Source: Streptomyces hundungensis (lineage in GTDB: Bacteria > Actinomycetota > Actinomycetes > Streptomycetales > Streptomycetaceae). Taken from it: a stretch of 64,000 bases of DNA. Below are positions 8,902 to 17,499 of the stretch, in pieces. A program made the translations under genes and the position numbers. Under the pieces are notes generated by a model that saw only the letters and a list, made by a program, of their open reading frames with translations, had not been told where the DNA came from and made no database searches. Location of the stretch: NCBI RefSeq assembly GCF_003627815.1, contig NZ_CP032698.1, positions 2,976,001-3,040,000 of the forward strand, written 5' to 3'. Within the stretch, counting starts at the first letter, position 1; each line of letters starts with the position of its first letter.

Positions 8902-9941
8902 CCAGGACAGTCGTGACCGGCGGTGCCGGGATGCTCGGTTCGACCCTCGTGGAGCGGCTGCTCGCCGACGGCCACGACGTGCACTGCGTGGATCTGCGGG
9001 CGCCGCGCACCACGCACGAACGCCTCACCCACACCGTCTCGGACGTCCGGGACGCCGTCACCATGAAGCGGGCCACCGCCGACGCGGACGTGGTGGTGCA
9101 CTGTGCGGCGGCGCTGCCCAGCTATCCGGCCGACCAGATCCGCTCGGTGATCGTCGGCGGTACGGAGGCGGTGCTCGGCGCGGCCGAGGCCAACGGCGTG
9201 CCGCGCTTCGTGCACATATCGTCGACCGCCGTGTACGGGCTGCCCAAGGTGGTACCGACCCCCGAGGAGTATCCGCGCGAGCCGGTCGACACCTACAGCG
9301 CCGCCAAGGCGGAGGCGGAGGTGGTGGCCGAGCGGTTCCGGGGCAGGGAGATGTGTCTGCCGATCCTGCGGCCCAAGACGTTTCTGGGCCCGGGCCGCAT
9401 GGGCCTGTTCGCGATGCTCTTCGAATGGGCCGAGGAGGGCCGGCACTTCCCGGTCCTCGGCAAGGGTGACGTCCGCATCCAGATGTTCGACGTGGACGAT
9501 CTGGTGGACGCGGTCGTCACCGCGATGCAGGCCCCGGCCGAGCGCGCGGACGGCACGTTCAATCTCGGGGCCACCGCGTTCGGCACCCTGCGCGAGGACT
9601 TCCAGGCGGTCCTGGACGCGGCCGGGCACGGCAGGAGGGTGCGCTCGCTGCCCGCGAAGCCCGCGCTCGCCGCGCTCAGCGCCCTCCAGCGCACCGGCCT
9701 CTCGCCGGTCTACGGACGCCTGCTGCACAAGCTGCTCGACGACTCCTACGTCAGCACCGACCGGGCCCGCGAGCAGCTCGGCTTCAACCCGCGCCACTCC
9801 AACCAGGACGCGATCCTGCGCACCTACGCCTGGTGGCGCGAGCACCGGCGCACGCAGGCCGCCCCCGCCCGGGGGCAGGGCGTCACCAGTGTCGAGCCGT
9901 GGCGCCAGGGAGCCCTCTCCCTCGCCAAGGTGCTGTTCTAA
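8898..9941 (+). CDS. NAD-dependent epimerase/dehydratase (extended SDR)
   Basis: A 347-residue Rossmann enzyme. The nucleotide-binding TGGAGMLG is at the N-terminus, and the catalytic Ser-Tyr-Lys set is seen in HISSTAVYG and YSAAKAEAE (YxxxK). It resembles sugar-nucleotide epimerases and 3-beta-HSD-like reductases. The GTG at 8898 overlaps the aminotransferase stop (GTGA); the frame is open far upstream but that is the shadow of the aminotransferase. It may shape the sugar used by the neighbouring glycosyltransferases; the substrate is unknown. Confidence 0.75.
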   Translation: MTRTVVTGGAGMLGSTLVERLLADGHDVHCVDLRAPRTTHERLTHTVSDVRDAVTMKRATADADVVVHCAAALPSYPADQIRSVIVGGTEAVLGAAEANGVPRFVHISSTAVYGLPKVVPTPEEYPREPVDTYSAAKAEAEVVAERFRGREMCLPILRPKTFLGPGRMGLFAMLFEWAEEGRHFPVLGKGDVRIQMFDVDDLVDAVVTAMQAPAERADGTFNLGATAFGTLREDFQAVLDAAGHGRRVRSLPAKPALAALSALQRTGLSPVYGRLLHKLLDDSYVSTDRAREQLGFNPRHSNQDAILRTYAWWREHRRTQAAPARGQGVTSVEPWRQGALSLAKVLF

Positions 9942-9962
9942 GAGATCCGAGGAGTGAACACC

Positions 9963-11033
9963 GTGCCCAGCGACCAGCAGCCCTTGGTCTCCGTCATCAT
10001 CCCCAACTACAACTACGGCCGCTCGATCGGCCTGTGCGTGGAAGCCGCGCAGAACCAGACGTACCCCCACACCGAGATCATCGTCATCGACGACTGCTCC
10101 ACCGACGACTCCGCGGCGACCGCGGCGGCCCTCGGCGCCCGGGTGGTGAGCACCGGCACCAACAGCGGTGTCGCGGTGGCGCGCAACCTCGGGGCACAGC
10201 TCGCGCGCGGCGAGGTGCTCGTCTTCCTCGACTCCGACGTGGCGATGCACCCCGACGCCGTGGAGCGCTCGGTCGCGCTGCTCGCCGAGGGCGTCGACGG
10301 TGTCAAGTACGGGGCGGTGTGCGGCACTTACGAGCCGGAGCCGCTCATCCGGGACAGTCTGATCGAGGAGTACCGCTCGCTCCAGCAGTACTACCTGCTG
10401 CTGAGGTCCGAGGGGGTCATCGACACCGTGCACACCGCGATCCTGGCGATGCCCCGCACGGTCTTCGAGGAGGTCGGCCCGTTCAACCCGCTGCTTCGCC
10501 ACACCGAGGACCAGGACTACGGGCGGCGCATCTCGGAGCGGTACAAGGTGCTCAGCTCCCTGGAGGTGCGGGGCCGGCACGACCACGACGACACGGTACG
10601 GATCGTCCTGGACAAGGTGTTCAGCCGGGCCCGGCTCGCGGTGCCGCTGATCCTGAGCCGACGCGCACTCCAGGGCGGATTCGTGACCGGCCCCCGCGCG
10701 GGCGCCAGCCTCGCGGCCCCGCTCTCGGTGGCGGCCCTGGCCGCGCCGGCTCTCTGGGGCCCGGTGTGGTTCCTGCTCCCGGCCGTCCTGTTCGTCCTGT
10801 CCGTCCTCGGCGACCTCGACATGTACCGGGTGGTGCGGGGGCATCGGGGGCGCCTGTTCCTCGGATACTTCGTGGCCGTCAACTTCCTGGTGAATCTGAC
10901 GGTGTTCGCGGCCATCGGGGTGGCGGGCGTCCAGTGGCTGTTCTCCTCCCGCTTCCGCCGGCTCTACGATCCCCAGCCCCGTCCCTCGCAGAGCGCGGCG
11001 CTCGGCTCGGCGGTGGGTGCCCCCGGTGTCTGA
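9963..11033 (+). CDS. Family 2 glycosyltransferase B
   Basis: A 356-residue paralogue of the enzyme at 4438, with VSVIIPNYNYGRSI, VIDDCSTDDS, the LDSDVAM DxD-type motif and EDQDYGRR. Three hydrophobic segments close to the C-terminus (about 250-330) suggest membrane anchoring. The GTG at 9963 is preferred because GGAG (9951-9954) is eight bases away; the GTG at 9954 would overlap its own ribosome-binding sequence. The two glycosyltransferases bracket the prenyltransferase, flippase, aminotransferase and epimerase genes, which suggests two sequential sugar additions. Confidence 0.78.
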   Translation: MPSDQQPLVSVIIPNYNYGRSIGLCVEAAQNQTYPHTEIIVIDDCSTDDSAATAAALGARVVSTGTNSGVAVARNLGAQLARGEVLVFLDSDVAMHPDAVERSVALLAEGVDGVKYGAVCGTYEPEPLIRDSLIEEYRSLQQYYLLLRSEGVIDTVHTAILAMPRTVFEEVGPFNPLLRHTEDQDYGRRISERYKVLSSLEVRGRHDHDDTVRIVLDKVFSRARLAVPLILSRRALQGGFVTGPRAGASLAAPLSVAALAAPALWGPVWFLLPAVLFVLSVLGDLDMYRVVRGHRGRLFLGYFVAVNFLVNLTVFAAIGVAGVQWLFSSRFRRLYDPQPRPSQSAALGSAVGAPGV

Positions 11034-12186
11034 TCTGCTGCGGACCGCACCCGCCGAAGCCCCCGGGCCCCCGGCGCCGGACACCCCGCCGGTGCGGGGC
11101 GCCCGGCGCCGGGCGGGGCGCCTGGTGTGGTGGGCGGCGCTCGGCTGGCTGGTGTGCCTGGCCGTGGAGTGGGTGGTCGACGGCCGGTACTGGCCGGGTG
11201 AACTGGCCGGGGCCGTACCGCCGTTCGCCTACGTCGTCGTCCCGCTGGTGCTCGCGGCGCTGATCCCGCCGGCGACGGGCCGGGACCGGTGGCGCATCGG
11301 GGCCGCGGTGGCCGTGGCGCTCGCCCTGGGCGCGGGCCAGTCGGGGATCAACGTACGGGCGCTGTGGACGGCGGACCACCGACCGGGTCCCGACTCGGTC
11401 CGCGTCATCGCCTGGAACACCAACTCCTGGAACCAACTCCTGGGCACCCAGGACCACTTCTACGCGTTCCTGAAGTCCAAGAAGGCCGATGTGTATCTGC
11501 TGCACGAGTACCAGCACGTGACCCCGGACCGTAAGGGCCGGCTGCCGATCGACGATCTGGCACGGCTGCGCGCGGAGTTCCCCGGGTACGAGGTCACCGC
11601 CGACGGCGAGCTGGTCACCCTCTCCCGCTTCCCCGTCGTCGCCCGCCCTGCCGTCGGCCCGGCCCGCGCCCTCGCGCCGGACGCGGACTGGAACACGCGC
11701 TACCGGGAGGCCAAGTTGCTGCGCACCGACCTGTTGATCAAGGGGCGGACGGTGTCGTTCTACAACCTGCACATGCCGGTCTGGAACAGCATGACCGACG
11801 GTCCGCTCTCGGGCGCCTTCTACCGCCATGTGCGCGAGAGCTTCGGGCCACGCCAGGCCCAGTACGCGGGCCTCGAAAACGATGTGGCGCACAACCCCAA
11901 CCCCGTTGTCGTGGCGGGCGACTTCAACACCACGGCGGCCATGTCCGAACTCGACGGGATGCGCTCGCGGCTCGACGACGCGGTGCGCGCGAGCGACGAC
12001 CTGTATCCGACGAGCTGGGAGGAGGGCGGCTGGAAGCCGTTCTGGCGCACGGACTGGGCGTTCACCGGGCACGGGGTCACCGCCGACAAGTACCGCTTCG
12101 ACGCCCCGGAGAAGCTCTCCGACCACGCGGTGCAGGACCTCTGGGTGAGTGTGCCGGCCGCGTCCGAGCCCGCGAACGAAAGGTGA
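11026..12186 (+). CDS. Membrane-anchored EEP-family phosphatase A (VanJ-like layout)
   Basis: A 386-residue protein with about 40 cytoplasmic residues, three hydrophobic segments (about 40-105) and an endonuclease/exonuclease/phosphatase domain that would lie outside the cell. The metal and catalytic residues are all present: AWNTNSWN, LLHEYQ, YNLHMP, AGDFNTT and the final LSDH. The layout matches VanJ-type proteins, which dephosphorylate polyprenyl pyrophosphate. The GTG at 11026 overlaps the upstream stop; a GTG at 11017 is possible. It is followed at once by a paralogue. Confidence 0.72.
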   Translation: MSDLLRTAPAEAPGPPAPDTPPVRGARRRAGRLVWWAALGWLVCLAVEWVVDGRYWPGELAGAVPPFAYVVVPLVLAALIPPATGRDRWRIGAAVAVALALGAGQSGINVRALWTADHRPGPDSVRVIAWNTNSWNQLLGTQDHFYAFLKSKKADVYLLHEYQHVTPDRKGRLPIDDLARLRAEFPGYEVTADGELVTLSRFPVVARPAVGPARALAPDADWNTRYREAKLLRTDLLIKGRTVSFYNLHMPVWNSMTDGPLSGAFYRHVRESFGPRQAQYAGLENDVAHNPNPVVVAGDFNTTAAMSELDGMRSRLDDAVRASDDLYPTSWEEGGWKPFWRTDWAFTGHGVTADKYRFDAPEKLSDHAVQDLWVSVPAASEPANER

Positions 12187-12193
12187 GCCGTCC

Positions 12194-13219
12194 GTGTCCC
12201 CCGCTTCCGCCGTAGCCGTCTGCGCGCTCGTCTGGGCCGCCTTCCTCGGCGCGCACCTCGCCCTGAACGGCCGCTGGTGGCCCTGGCTCGCGGTGTCGCT
12301 GCTGCCGCCGCCGCTCTTCGCCGCCGTGCCGCTCGCACTGCTCGTGGCGTCGGCGGCCACGGGCAGCGCGCTCGGTGCGGCCCTCGCGGCCGGGTGCCTG
12401 ATCGCGGGCTGGACGCAGAACGGCCTCAACCACCGTGCGCTGAGCGGCAGTTCGGTCCGCGACGCCGAGGTCGAGGGCATCCGGGTGGTGTCGTGGAACA
12501 CCCAGCACTGGAACCAGGGCCGCGACCCCGATGACTTCTACGCCTTTCTGCACACCCTGCCCGCCGACATCTATCTGCTCCAGGAGTACCTCAACGGGTA
12601 CGAGGGCGGCGAGGTGTGGGACATCGACGACGAGGAGCGGCTACGGCGTGAGTTCCCCGGACACCGACTGGTGATCGACAACAACGCGGTGACCTTGTCC
12701 CGCTTCCCGCCGACCGGGCCCCCGGTGCCCGTCGGCGCCTGCTCGCTGCGGGTCGACGTGCGCACCCCGGCCGGCGTGCTGTCGACGTACAACGTGCACA
12801 TCCCGGTCCAGCTCACGGTGATGAACCCGCTGTGCCGGGCGTTCTTCCGGGACATGCGCCGCCGACACGAGGCGCGGCGCCGGGAGTACGACGCGCTCGT
12901 CGCCGATCTGCTCGCCAACCCCCATCCGTTCCTGGTCTCCGGGGACTTCAACACCAGCGCGGCCATCGGTGACATCCGCCGGATGCCGAGGTCAGCGCAC
13001 GACGCCATCGGCGCCAACCGTGCGTTGTTGCCGTCCAGTTGGAACGCCCGGTGGAAGCCGCGACTGTGGCGCATCGACTGGGTGTTCACCAGCGCCGGGC
13101 TCTGCGCGCGGAGTTACGCGTTCCGCGACCCGGGTGGTCTCTCCGACCACCTGGCGCAGGACGTCACGATCACCACCACCACCACTACCACCACCGATTC
13201 CGAGGAGATGAACCGTTGA
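12194..13219 (+). CDS. Membrane-anchored EEP-family phosphatase B (VanJ-like layout)
   Basis: A 341-residue paralogue of the preceding gene with three N-terminal hydrophobic segments (about 5-80) then the EEP domain: SWNTQHWN, LLQEYL, YNVHIP, SGDFNTS and LSDH are conserved. The GTG at 12194 is chosen for the GAAAGGTGA sequence nine bases ahead; the frame is open further upstream. An unusual run of eight threonines, from an (ACC)n tract at 13172-13195, precedes the C-terminus. It probably acts on a phosphorylated lipid carrier or lipid-linked intermediate outside the membrane; substrate unproven. Confidence 0.72.
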   Translation: MSPASAVAVCALVWAAFLGAHLALNGRWWPWLAVSLLPPPLFAAVPLALLVASAATGSALGAALAAGCLIAGWTQNGLNHRALSGSSVRDAEVEGIRVVSWNTQHWNQGRDPDDFYAFLHTLPADIYLLQEYLNGYEGGEVWDIDDEERLRREFPGHRLVIDNNAVTLSRFPPTGPPVPVGACSLRVDVRTPAGVLSTYNVHIPVQLTVMNPLCRAFFRDMRRRHEARRREYDALVADLLANPHPFLVSGDFNTSAAIGDIRRMPRSAHDAIGANRALLPSSWNARWKPRLWRIDWVFTSAGLCARSYAFRDPGGLSDHLAQDVTITTTTTTTTDSEEMNR

Positions 13220-14199
13220 TGCAGTACCGAGAGCTGGGCGGCAAGGACGGCCTGCGGGTGAGCACCCTGTGCCTGGGCACGCTCCCCTTCGGCACCCGGA
13301 TCGACGAGGCGACCGCCTTCGCCGTCCTGGACCGCTTCTACGAGGCGGGCGGCACGTTCCTGGACACGGCGAACACCTACGCCTTCTGGGAGCCGAACGC
13401 CACCGGCGCGGAGAGCGAGCTCGTCATCGGCAAGTGGCTGCGCAGCCGGGGCGTACGGGACGAGATGGTGCTCGCCACCAAGGTCGGGGCGCTGCCCGAG
13501 CCGCTGGACGCGCCGTGGCCGGAGGCCGCCGAGGGCCTGTCCGCGCCGGTGCTGCGCCGCCAGGTGGAGGCCAGTCTGCGCAACCTGGGCACGGACCGGA
13601 TCGACCTGTACTACGCGCACATCGACGACCGTGAGACGCCCGTCGAGGAGACGATGGGAGCGTTCGCCGAGCTCGCCGACGCCGGGAAGATCACGCTTTC
13701 CGGGTGCAGCAACTTCGCGGCCTGGCGCGTCGAGGAGTCGCGCGGCGCCGCCGAGCGCGCGGGCGGCCCGGCGTACGCGGCGGTGCAGCAGCGCTACACC
13801 TATCTCCAGCCGCGCCCGGGCGCGGACTTCGGGGTGAACCCGCACGCGAGCGAGGAGCTGCTCGACTATCTGCGCACCCACCCCGAACTGGCCTTCGTCG
13901 CCTACACCACCCAGCTCACCGGCGCCTACAACAACCCGGCCAAGGAGATCCCCGAGCAGTACCGGCACGCCGGCTCCACCCAGCGGCTCGCGGTGCTGGG
14001 GGAGGTCGCCAAGGAGCTCGGGGTCGCGCCCGGACAGGTCGTGCTCGCCTGGGCGCTGGGCGGCGAGCTGCCGATCCTGCCGGTGATCGGGGCGAGCTCG
14101 GTGGCCCAGCTCGACGAGTCGCTCGACGCGGTCGAGCTGGTCCTGGACGACGAGGTCAGGGCCCGGCTGGACGCGGCGGGCCTCGATGCGGAGAGCTGA
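13219..14199 (+). CDS. Aldo/keto reductase
   Basis: A 326-residue NADPH-dependent oxidoreductase of the AKR barrel. The catalytic tetrad is visible as Asp and Tyr in FLDTANTY, Lys in LATKVG and His in YYAHIDD; the cofactor phosphate region fits PVIGASSVAQLDESL near residue 295. Its ATG overlaps the previous stop (TGATG) behind a GAGGAG site. The context suggests reduction of a keto-sugar or aldehyde intermediate in the block's pathway, but many AKRs are generalists and the substrate is not known. Confidence 0.82.
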   Translation: MQYRELGGKDGLRVSTLCLGTLPFGTRIDEATAFAVLDRFYEAGGTFLDTANTYAFWEPNATGAESELVIGKWLRSRGVRDEMVLATKVGALPEPLDAPWPEAAEGLSAPVLRRQVEASLRNLGTDRIDLYYAHIDDRETPVEETMGAFAELADAGKITLSGCSNFAAWRVEESRGAAERAGGPAYAAVQQRYTYLQPRPGADFGVNPHASEELLDYLRTHPELAFVAYTTQLTGAYNNPAKEIPEQYRHAGSTQRLAVLGEVAKELGVAPGQVVLAWALGGELPILPVIGASSVAQLDESLDAVELVLDDEVRARLDAAGLDAES

Positions 14200-16348
14200 A
14201 CGGTACGCGACCGGGCTCGGCCGCCTGGCCGACGGTCACCGGGGGCTGGTGTGTCTGCTGTGGCTGGCGGTGCTGCTGGCGGGCGGGGTCGCGGCGGCCA
14301 CGCATCTGGGCCGCCTGGACCAGAGCTTCACCGCGTCCGGCCAGGACGGCGCCCGGGCCAACGCGGCGATCGCCGAGCGGTACGGGGCCGGCGCCGCTGT
14401 CGCCCCGCTGGTCGCCGTGGTCACCTGGCCGGACGGCACCGACGGGCACGCGCCCCGCGCGGCGGCCCGGCTGAGGTCCGGCCTCGCGGCCGCCACGGCG
14501 CCCGGCACCCGGGTCGTGTCGTACGCCGACACCGGCGACCCGGCGTTCCTGTCGCACGACGGCCGCACCACGTTCGCGCTGGTGTATCCGCTGGCCGGGA
14601 AGCCGGATCTGGCCGGCCTCACCGCCGTGCGGGACGCCACCGAACGGCTGCGGACCGGGCTGCGCGCGGCGCTGCCCGACGCCCGGGTGACGGTGACGGG
14701 TGTGCTGCCGCTCCAGCAGGACAGCGCCGCCGTCCGCCCGGGCGTGGGCCTCCAACTCCTCAAGAGCGCTTGCGCGTTGGGGGCGCTCGCGCTGCTCTGG
14801 CGGGCGTTCGGGCCACGGCGCCTGCTGCTGCCGCTCCTGCTCACGGCGGTGTCCTCGGTGGTGGCTCTCCTGGTGGTGCTCGCACTCGCGGGGGTCATGG
14901 AGATCAGCTTCGTCGTGGTGTATCTGATCCCGGTCGCGTCCCTGGCCCTCTCGATGCGGCGTTCGGCTCTTCTGGTGGACGCCTGGTGGGCGGAGCTGGC
15001 GCGCGGCACCGACCCCCGGCTCGCCCCGGGCCGGGCCGGGTGCGCCGTCGCGGGTCCGGCGACCGCGGGCGCCCTGGCTGGGACGGCGGCCTTCGCGGCG
15101 CTCGCCCTGTTCCCCGCGCCGTTCCTGCGGGCGATCGGCATCGCGGGGGCCGCGCTCTGTCTGGCCAGCACCCTGGCGGCCGTGACACTGGGCCCGGCAC
15201 TGCTGCCCCGGAGGGATCGACGACCACGGCCTCAACTCGCCTCGCCAGTAAGGACGTTGGCTCTTCACCGCACCCGGCCCGCTCATCGACTGCTCGCCAT
15301 CGGCGCCCTGGTGGCCCTCGGGGTGCTCATCGGCGCGAGCGGGCTGCTGACGGCCGGGAACCCCCGGGCCGAGGCCCTGGTGGACAGCGGTCCGGCCCGG
15401 GACGGACTCGATCAGCTGACGGCCGCCGGGATCGCGTCGGGCGTCCTCAACCCCCTTGAGGTGCTTGCCCCTTCGGGCATGGATGCCGAACGCGTGGCAG
15501 CGCGGGCCGCGAAGATCCCCGGCGTCCTGACGGCCGCCGCCCCGCGTGACGCCGCCTGGCGCCGCGACGGCTCCGCGCTGGCCGTCGTGATCCCGTCCGC
15601 CGAGCCGATGACCCCGTCCGGCCGCCGAGCCATGGCCGATGTGCGATCCGCGCTGGCCGGCACTGGGGTGCGGGTCGGCGGGTCGGGCGTGCCTGAACTC
15701 GACCTGGTGCGGGGCGCCTACCGGGCCCTTCCGGGGGCGCTCGCGGCCATGGCGCTGCTCGGCCTCCTCGCGCTCGTCCGGCCCCGAACCGCAGGGACAC
15801 TCGCCCCGGCCGGGCGGGCCGTGCTGTCCGCGCTGGTCGCGGCGATCGCGGTGACCGGGCTTCTGGTACTGGTCTGGCAGTACGGCTTCGGGTCCCGGCT
15901 ACTGGGCGGAGAGGGCGCGACGGGGGCGGTCACGGGCTGGGTGCCCCTGGTGGCGGGCGCCTTCGCGTTCCTGAACGCGCTCGACCACGCGGTGGCGTAC
16001 GACGCACTGAACGCCCTCGACCGCGCCGTGGCGTACGACGCGATGCCCCGTGCCCGGTACCGCGTCGGGCCCGTGGTCGCCCTGCCGCTTTTGGCCATCG
16101 GGCTCGGTCCCCAAGTGGAACTGGCCCTTCTGGTCACGGGAGTTGGCGGCGCGGCCCTGCTGGGGTCCGTGCTGCTCCGTGCGGTCGCGGTGCTGTCGGG
16201 GCCGTCTCGACGGGTCGTTCACGAAACGGCCACACAACCCCCCGCAAGCGCGCTTCCGGCCACACCACTGTCATCTTATTGGTCTAGACCTGGATTGCGT
16301 CTCGGCCATACGATCCCCCTGGTCGAACCACCGGACCACGCACAGTGA
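14186..16348 (+). CDS. MMPL/RND-family lipid transporter
   Basis: A 720-residue polytopic membrane protein in two halves, each with a membrane segment, an extracytoplasmic domain (about 45-180 and 390-510) and a cluster of hydrophobic helices. This is the layout of MMPL exporters, which move lipids and glycolipids across the membrane. The usual GxxxDY motif in the fourth helix is not recognisable: that region reads VVYLIPVASLALSMRRSALLV. It overlaps the aldo/keto reductase by 14 bases. A 12-codon tandem duplication lies in the second helix bundle, and the last codons contain a dre-like operator. It could export the block's lipid product. Confidence 0.7.
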   Translation: MRRAERYATGLGRLADGHRGLVCLLWLAVLLAGGVAAATHLGRLDQSFTASGQDGARANAAIAERYGAGAAVAPLVAVVTWPDGTDGHAPRAAARLRSGLAAATAPGTRVVSYADTGDPAFLSHDGRTTFALVYPLAGKPDLAGLTAVRDATERLRTGLRAALPDARVTVTGVLPLQQDSAAVRPGVGLQLLKSACALGALALLWRAFGPRRLLLPLLLTAVSSVVALLVVLALAGVMEISFVVVYLIPVASLALSMRRSALLVDAWWAELARGTDPRLAPGRAGCAVAGPATAGALAGTAAFAALALFPAPFLRAIGIAGAALCLASTLAAVTLGPALLPRRDRRPRPQLASPVRTLALHRTRPAHRLLAIGALVALGVLIGASGLLTAGNPRAEALVDSGPARDGLDQLTAAGIASGVLNPLEVLAPSGMDAERVAARAAKIPGVLTAAAPRDAAWRRDGSALAVVIPSAEPMTPSGRRAMADVRSALAGTGVRVGGSGVPELDLVRGAYRALPGALAAMALLGLLALVRPRTAGTLAPAGRAVLSALVAAIAVTGLLVLVWQYGFGSRLLGGEGATGAVTGWVPLVAGAFAFLNALDHAVAYDALNALDRAVAYDAMPRARYRVGPVVALPLLAIGLGPQVELALLVTGVGGAALLGSVLLRAVAVLSGPSRRVVHETATQPPASALPATPLSSYWSRPGLRLGHTIPLVEPPDHAQ
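15971..16042 (+). repeat. 36-bp tandem duplication inside the MMPL gene
   Basis: Two adjacent 36-base units (15971-16006 and 16007-16042) differ at four bases and encode LNALDHAVAYDA and LNALDRAVAYDA. The duplication keeps the frame and lies in the C-terminal helix bundle, where conserved helix-4-type residues would be expected. Confidence 0.9.
16278..16293. promoter_or_regulatory. dre-like DasR site ahead of the TrmB/LuxR regulator
   Basis: ATTGGTCTAGACCTGG contains the intact dre core TGGTCTAGACC. It lies within the last codons of the MMPL gene and about 95 bases before the ATG of the regulator at 16381, a suitable position for an operator of that gene. Confidence 0.65.
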
Positions 16349-16380
16349 CACCACGGCATTCGCGCACCTGGGGGAACCGC

Positions 16381-17358
16381 ATGCTCGAGGCACTCGGAAT
16401 CCAGCAGTCCACAGAGACCGTCTATCGACTCCTGCTGTCCCAACCCGATTACGGCGTAACCGAGTTGGCGGACCATCTGCACTGGACGGAGACCGAGGTA
16501 CGGGCGGCGCTCAGCCATCTCGCCGACCTCAAACTCGTGCTCATGGACGACGCCTCGGACGGCATCGCCCCGTTCAGCCCGGACGTCGGGTTCGCGTTCC
16601 TGCTCTCGCGGGCCGAGGCCGAACTGACCAAGCGCAGACGCCAGGTCGAGCGGGCCGAGCAGACGGTGGCGGCGATCCTGGCCAAGTTCAGCGAGGGCAC
16701 CACCTTCCGGCACGACGTGGTCGACCGCATCCACGGCGTGGACGCGGTACGCGAGCGCCTGGAGGACCTGGCCGCGAGCGCCCGCGCCGAGTGCCTCTCC
16801 CTGCTGCCCGGCGGCGCCCAGCTGCCCGACACCATGGACGCCAGCCAGCCCCTGGACGAGCTGGCCCTGGAGCGCGGCGTGAAGATCCGCAGCATCTATC
16901 AGGAGAGCTTCCGCAACGACGCCCCCACCCTCGAATACGTGCGCTGGTACTGCGACTTGGGCGGCGAGGCCCGCACCGTGCCGATCGTGCCCATGCTGAT
17001 GGTGATCGTCGACCGCAGCGCGGCGCTGGTCCCGGTGGACCCCGAGGACGCCCGGGCCGGCGCCCTTGAGGTGCGCAGCCGGGGACTCGTCAACGCGCTG
17101 GTGGTCCTCTTCGACCATCTGTGGGAGTCGGGCACCCCGTTCGGGGAGGCCCCGCGCCGCAACGAGCACGCCCTCTCGCCCCAGGAAAGGGAGTTGGTGC
17201 TGCTCCTCGGCATCGGCTGCACGGACGACATCGCCGCGCGAAGGCTGGGGGTGTCCCTGCGCACGGTGCGCCGGATGAGCTCGGAGCTCATGTCCCGCCT
17301 GGGGGCCCGCAGTCGGTTCGAGGCGGGCGTCCGCGCGGCCAAGGAGGGCTGGCTCTGA
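16381..17358 (+). CDS. TrmB-like/LuxR-type transcriptional regulator
   Basis: A 325-residue regulator with an N-terminal winged helix (about 1-60: GVTELADHLHWTETEVRAALSHL), a helical, possibly coiled segment rich in Glu, Arg and Lys (about 75-105), a central sensor-like domain and a C-terminal LuxR-type helix-turn-helix (about 265-320: LSPQERELVLLL, DDIAARRLGVSLRTVRRMSSELMSRLG). The ATG at 16381 follows GGGGGA; a GTG at 16345 overlapping the MMPL stop is possible. A dre-like site lies upstream, so DasR may control it. Effector unknown; targets may be the adjacent symporter genes or the upstream block. Confidence 0.8.
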   Translation: MLEALGIQQSTETVYRLLLSQPDYGVTELADHLHWTETEVRAALSHLADLKLVLMDDASDGIAPFSPDVGFAFLLSRAEAELTKRRRQVERAEQTVAAILAKFSEGTTFRHDVVDRIHGVDAVRERLEDLAASARAECLSLLPGGAQLPDTMDASQPLDELALERGVKIRSIYQESFRNDAPTLEYVRWYCDLGGEARTVPIVPMLMVIVDRSAALVPVDPEDARAGALEVRSRGLVNALVVLFDHLWESGTPFGEAPRRNEHALSPQERELVLLLGIGCTDDIAARRLGVSLRTVRRMSSELMSRLGARSRFEAGVRAAKEGWL

Positions 17359-17388
17359 CCCTCCGGCACGGAGGCCGTCCGGTTCCGG

Positions 17389-17409
17389 CCCGTCCGGAAT
17401 CCGGACGGG
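17389..17409 (+). terminator. Short hairpin after the regulator
   Basis: CCCGTCCGGA and its exact complement are separated by one base, 30 bases after the regulator stop. The stem is short and has no T-run, so termination is uncertain. Confidence 0.4.
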
Positions 17410-17499
17410 GGTTCCCTTGACCGAATCTCTCCCCTAGATTTCCTGCGCATTACCAAGTGATCCAACGCACAGGTGATCGTGAGGGGACGGAGCCACCCA

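Noticed and set aside
13172..13195. (ACC)n tract as a phase-variable repeat
   Set aside because: It codes an uninterrupted-length-tolerant Thr run; changes by three bases would not shift the frame.
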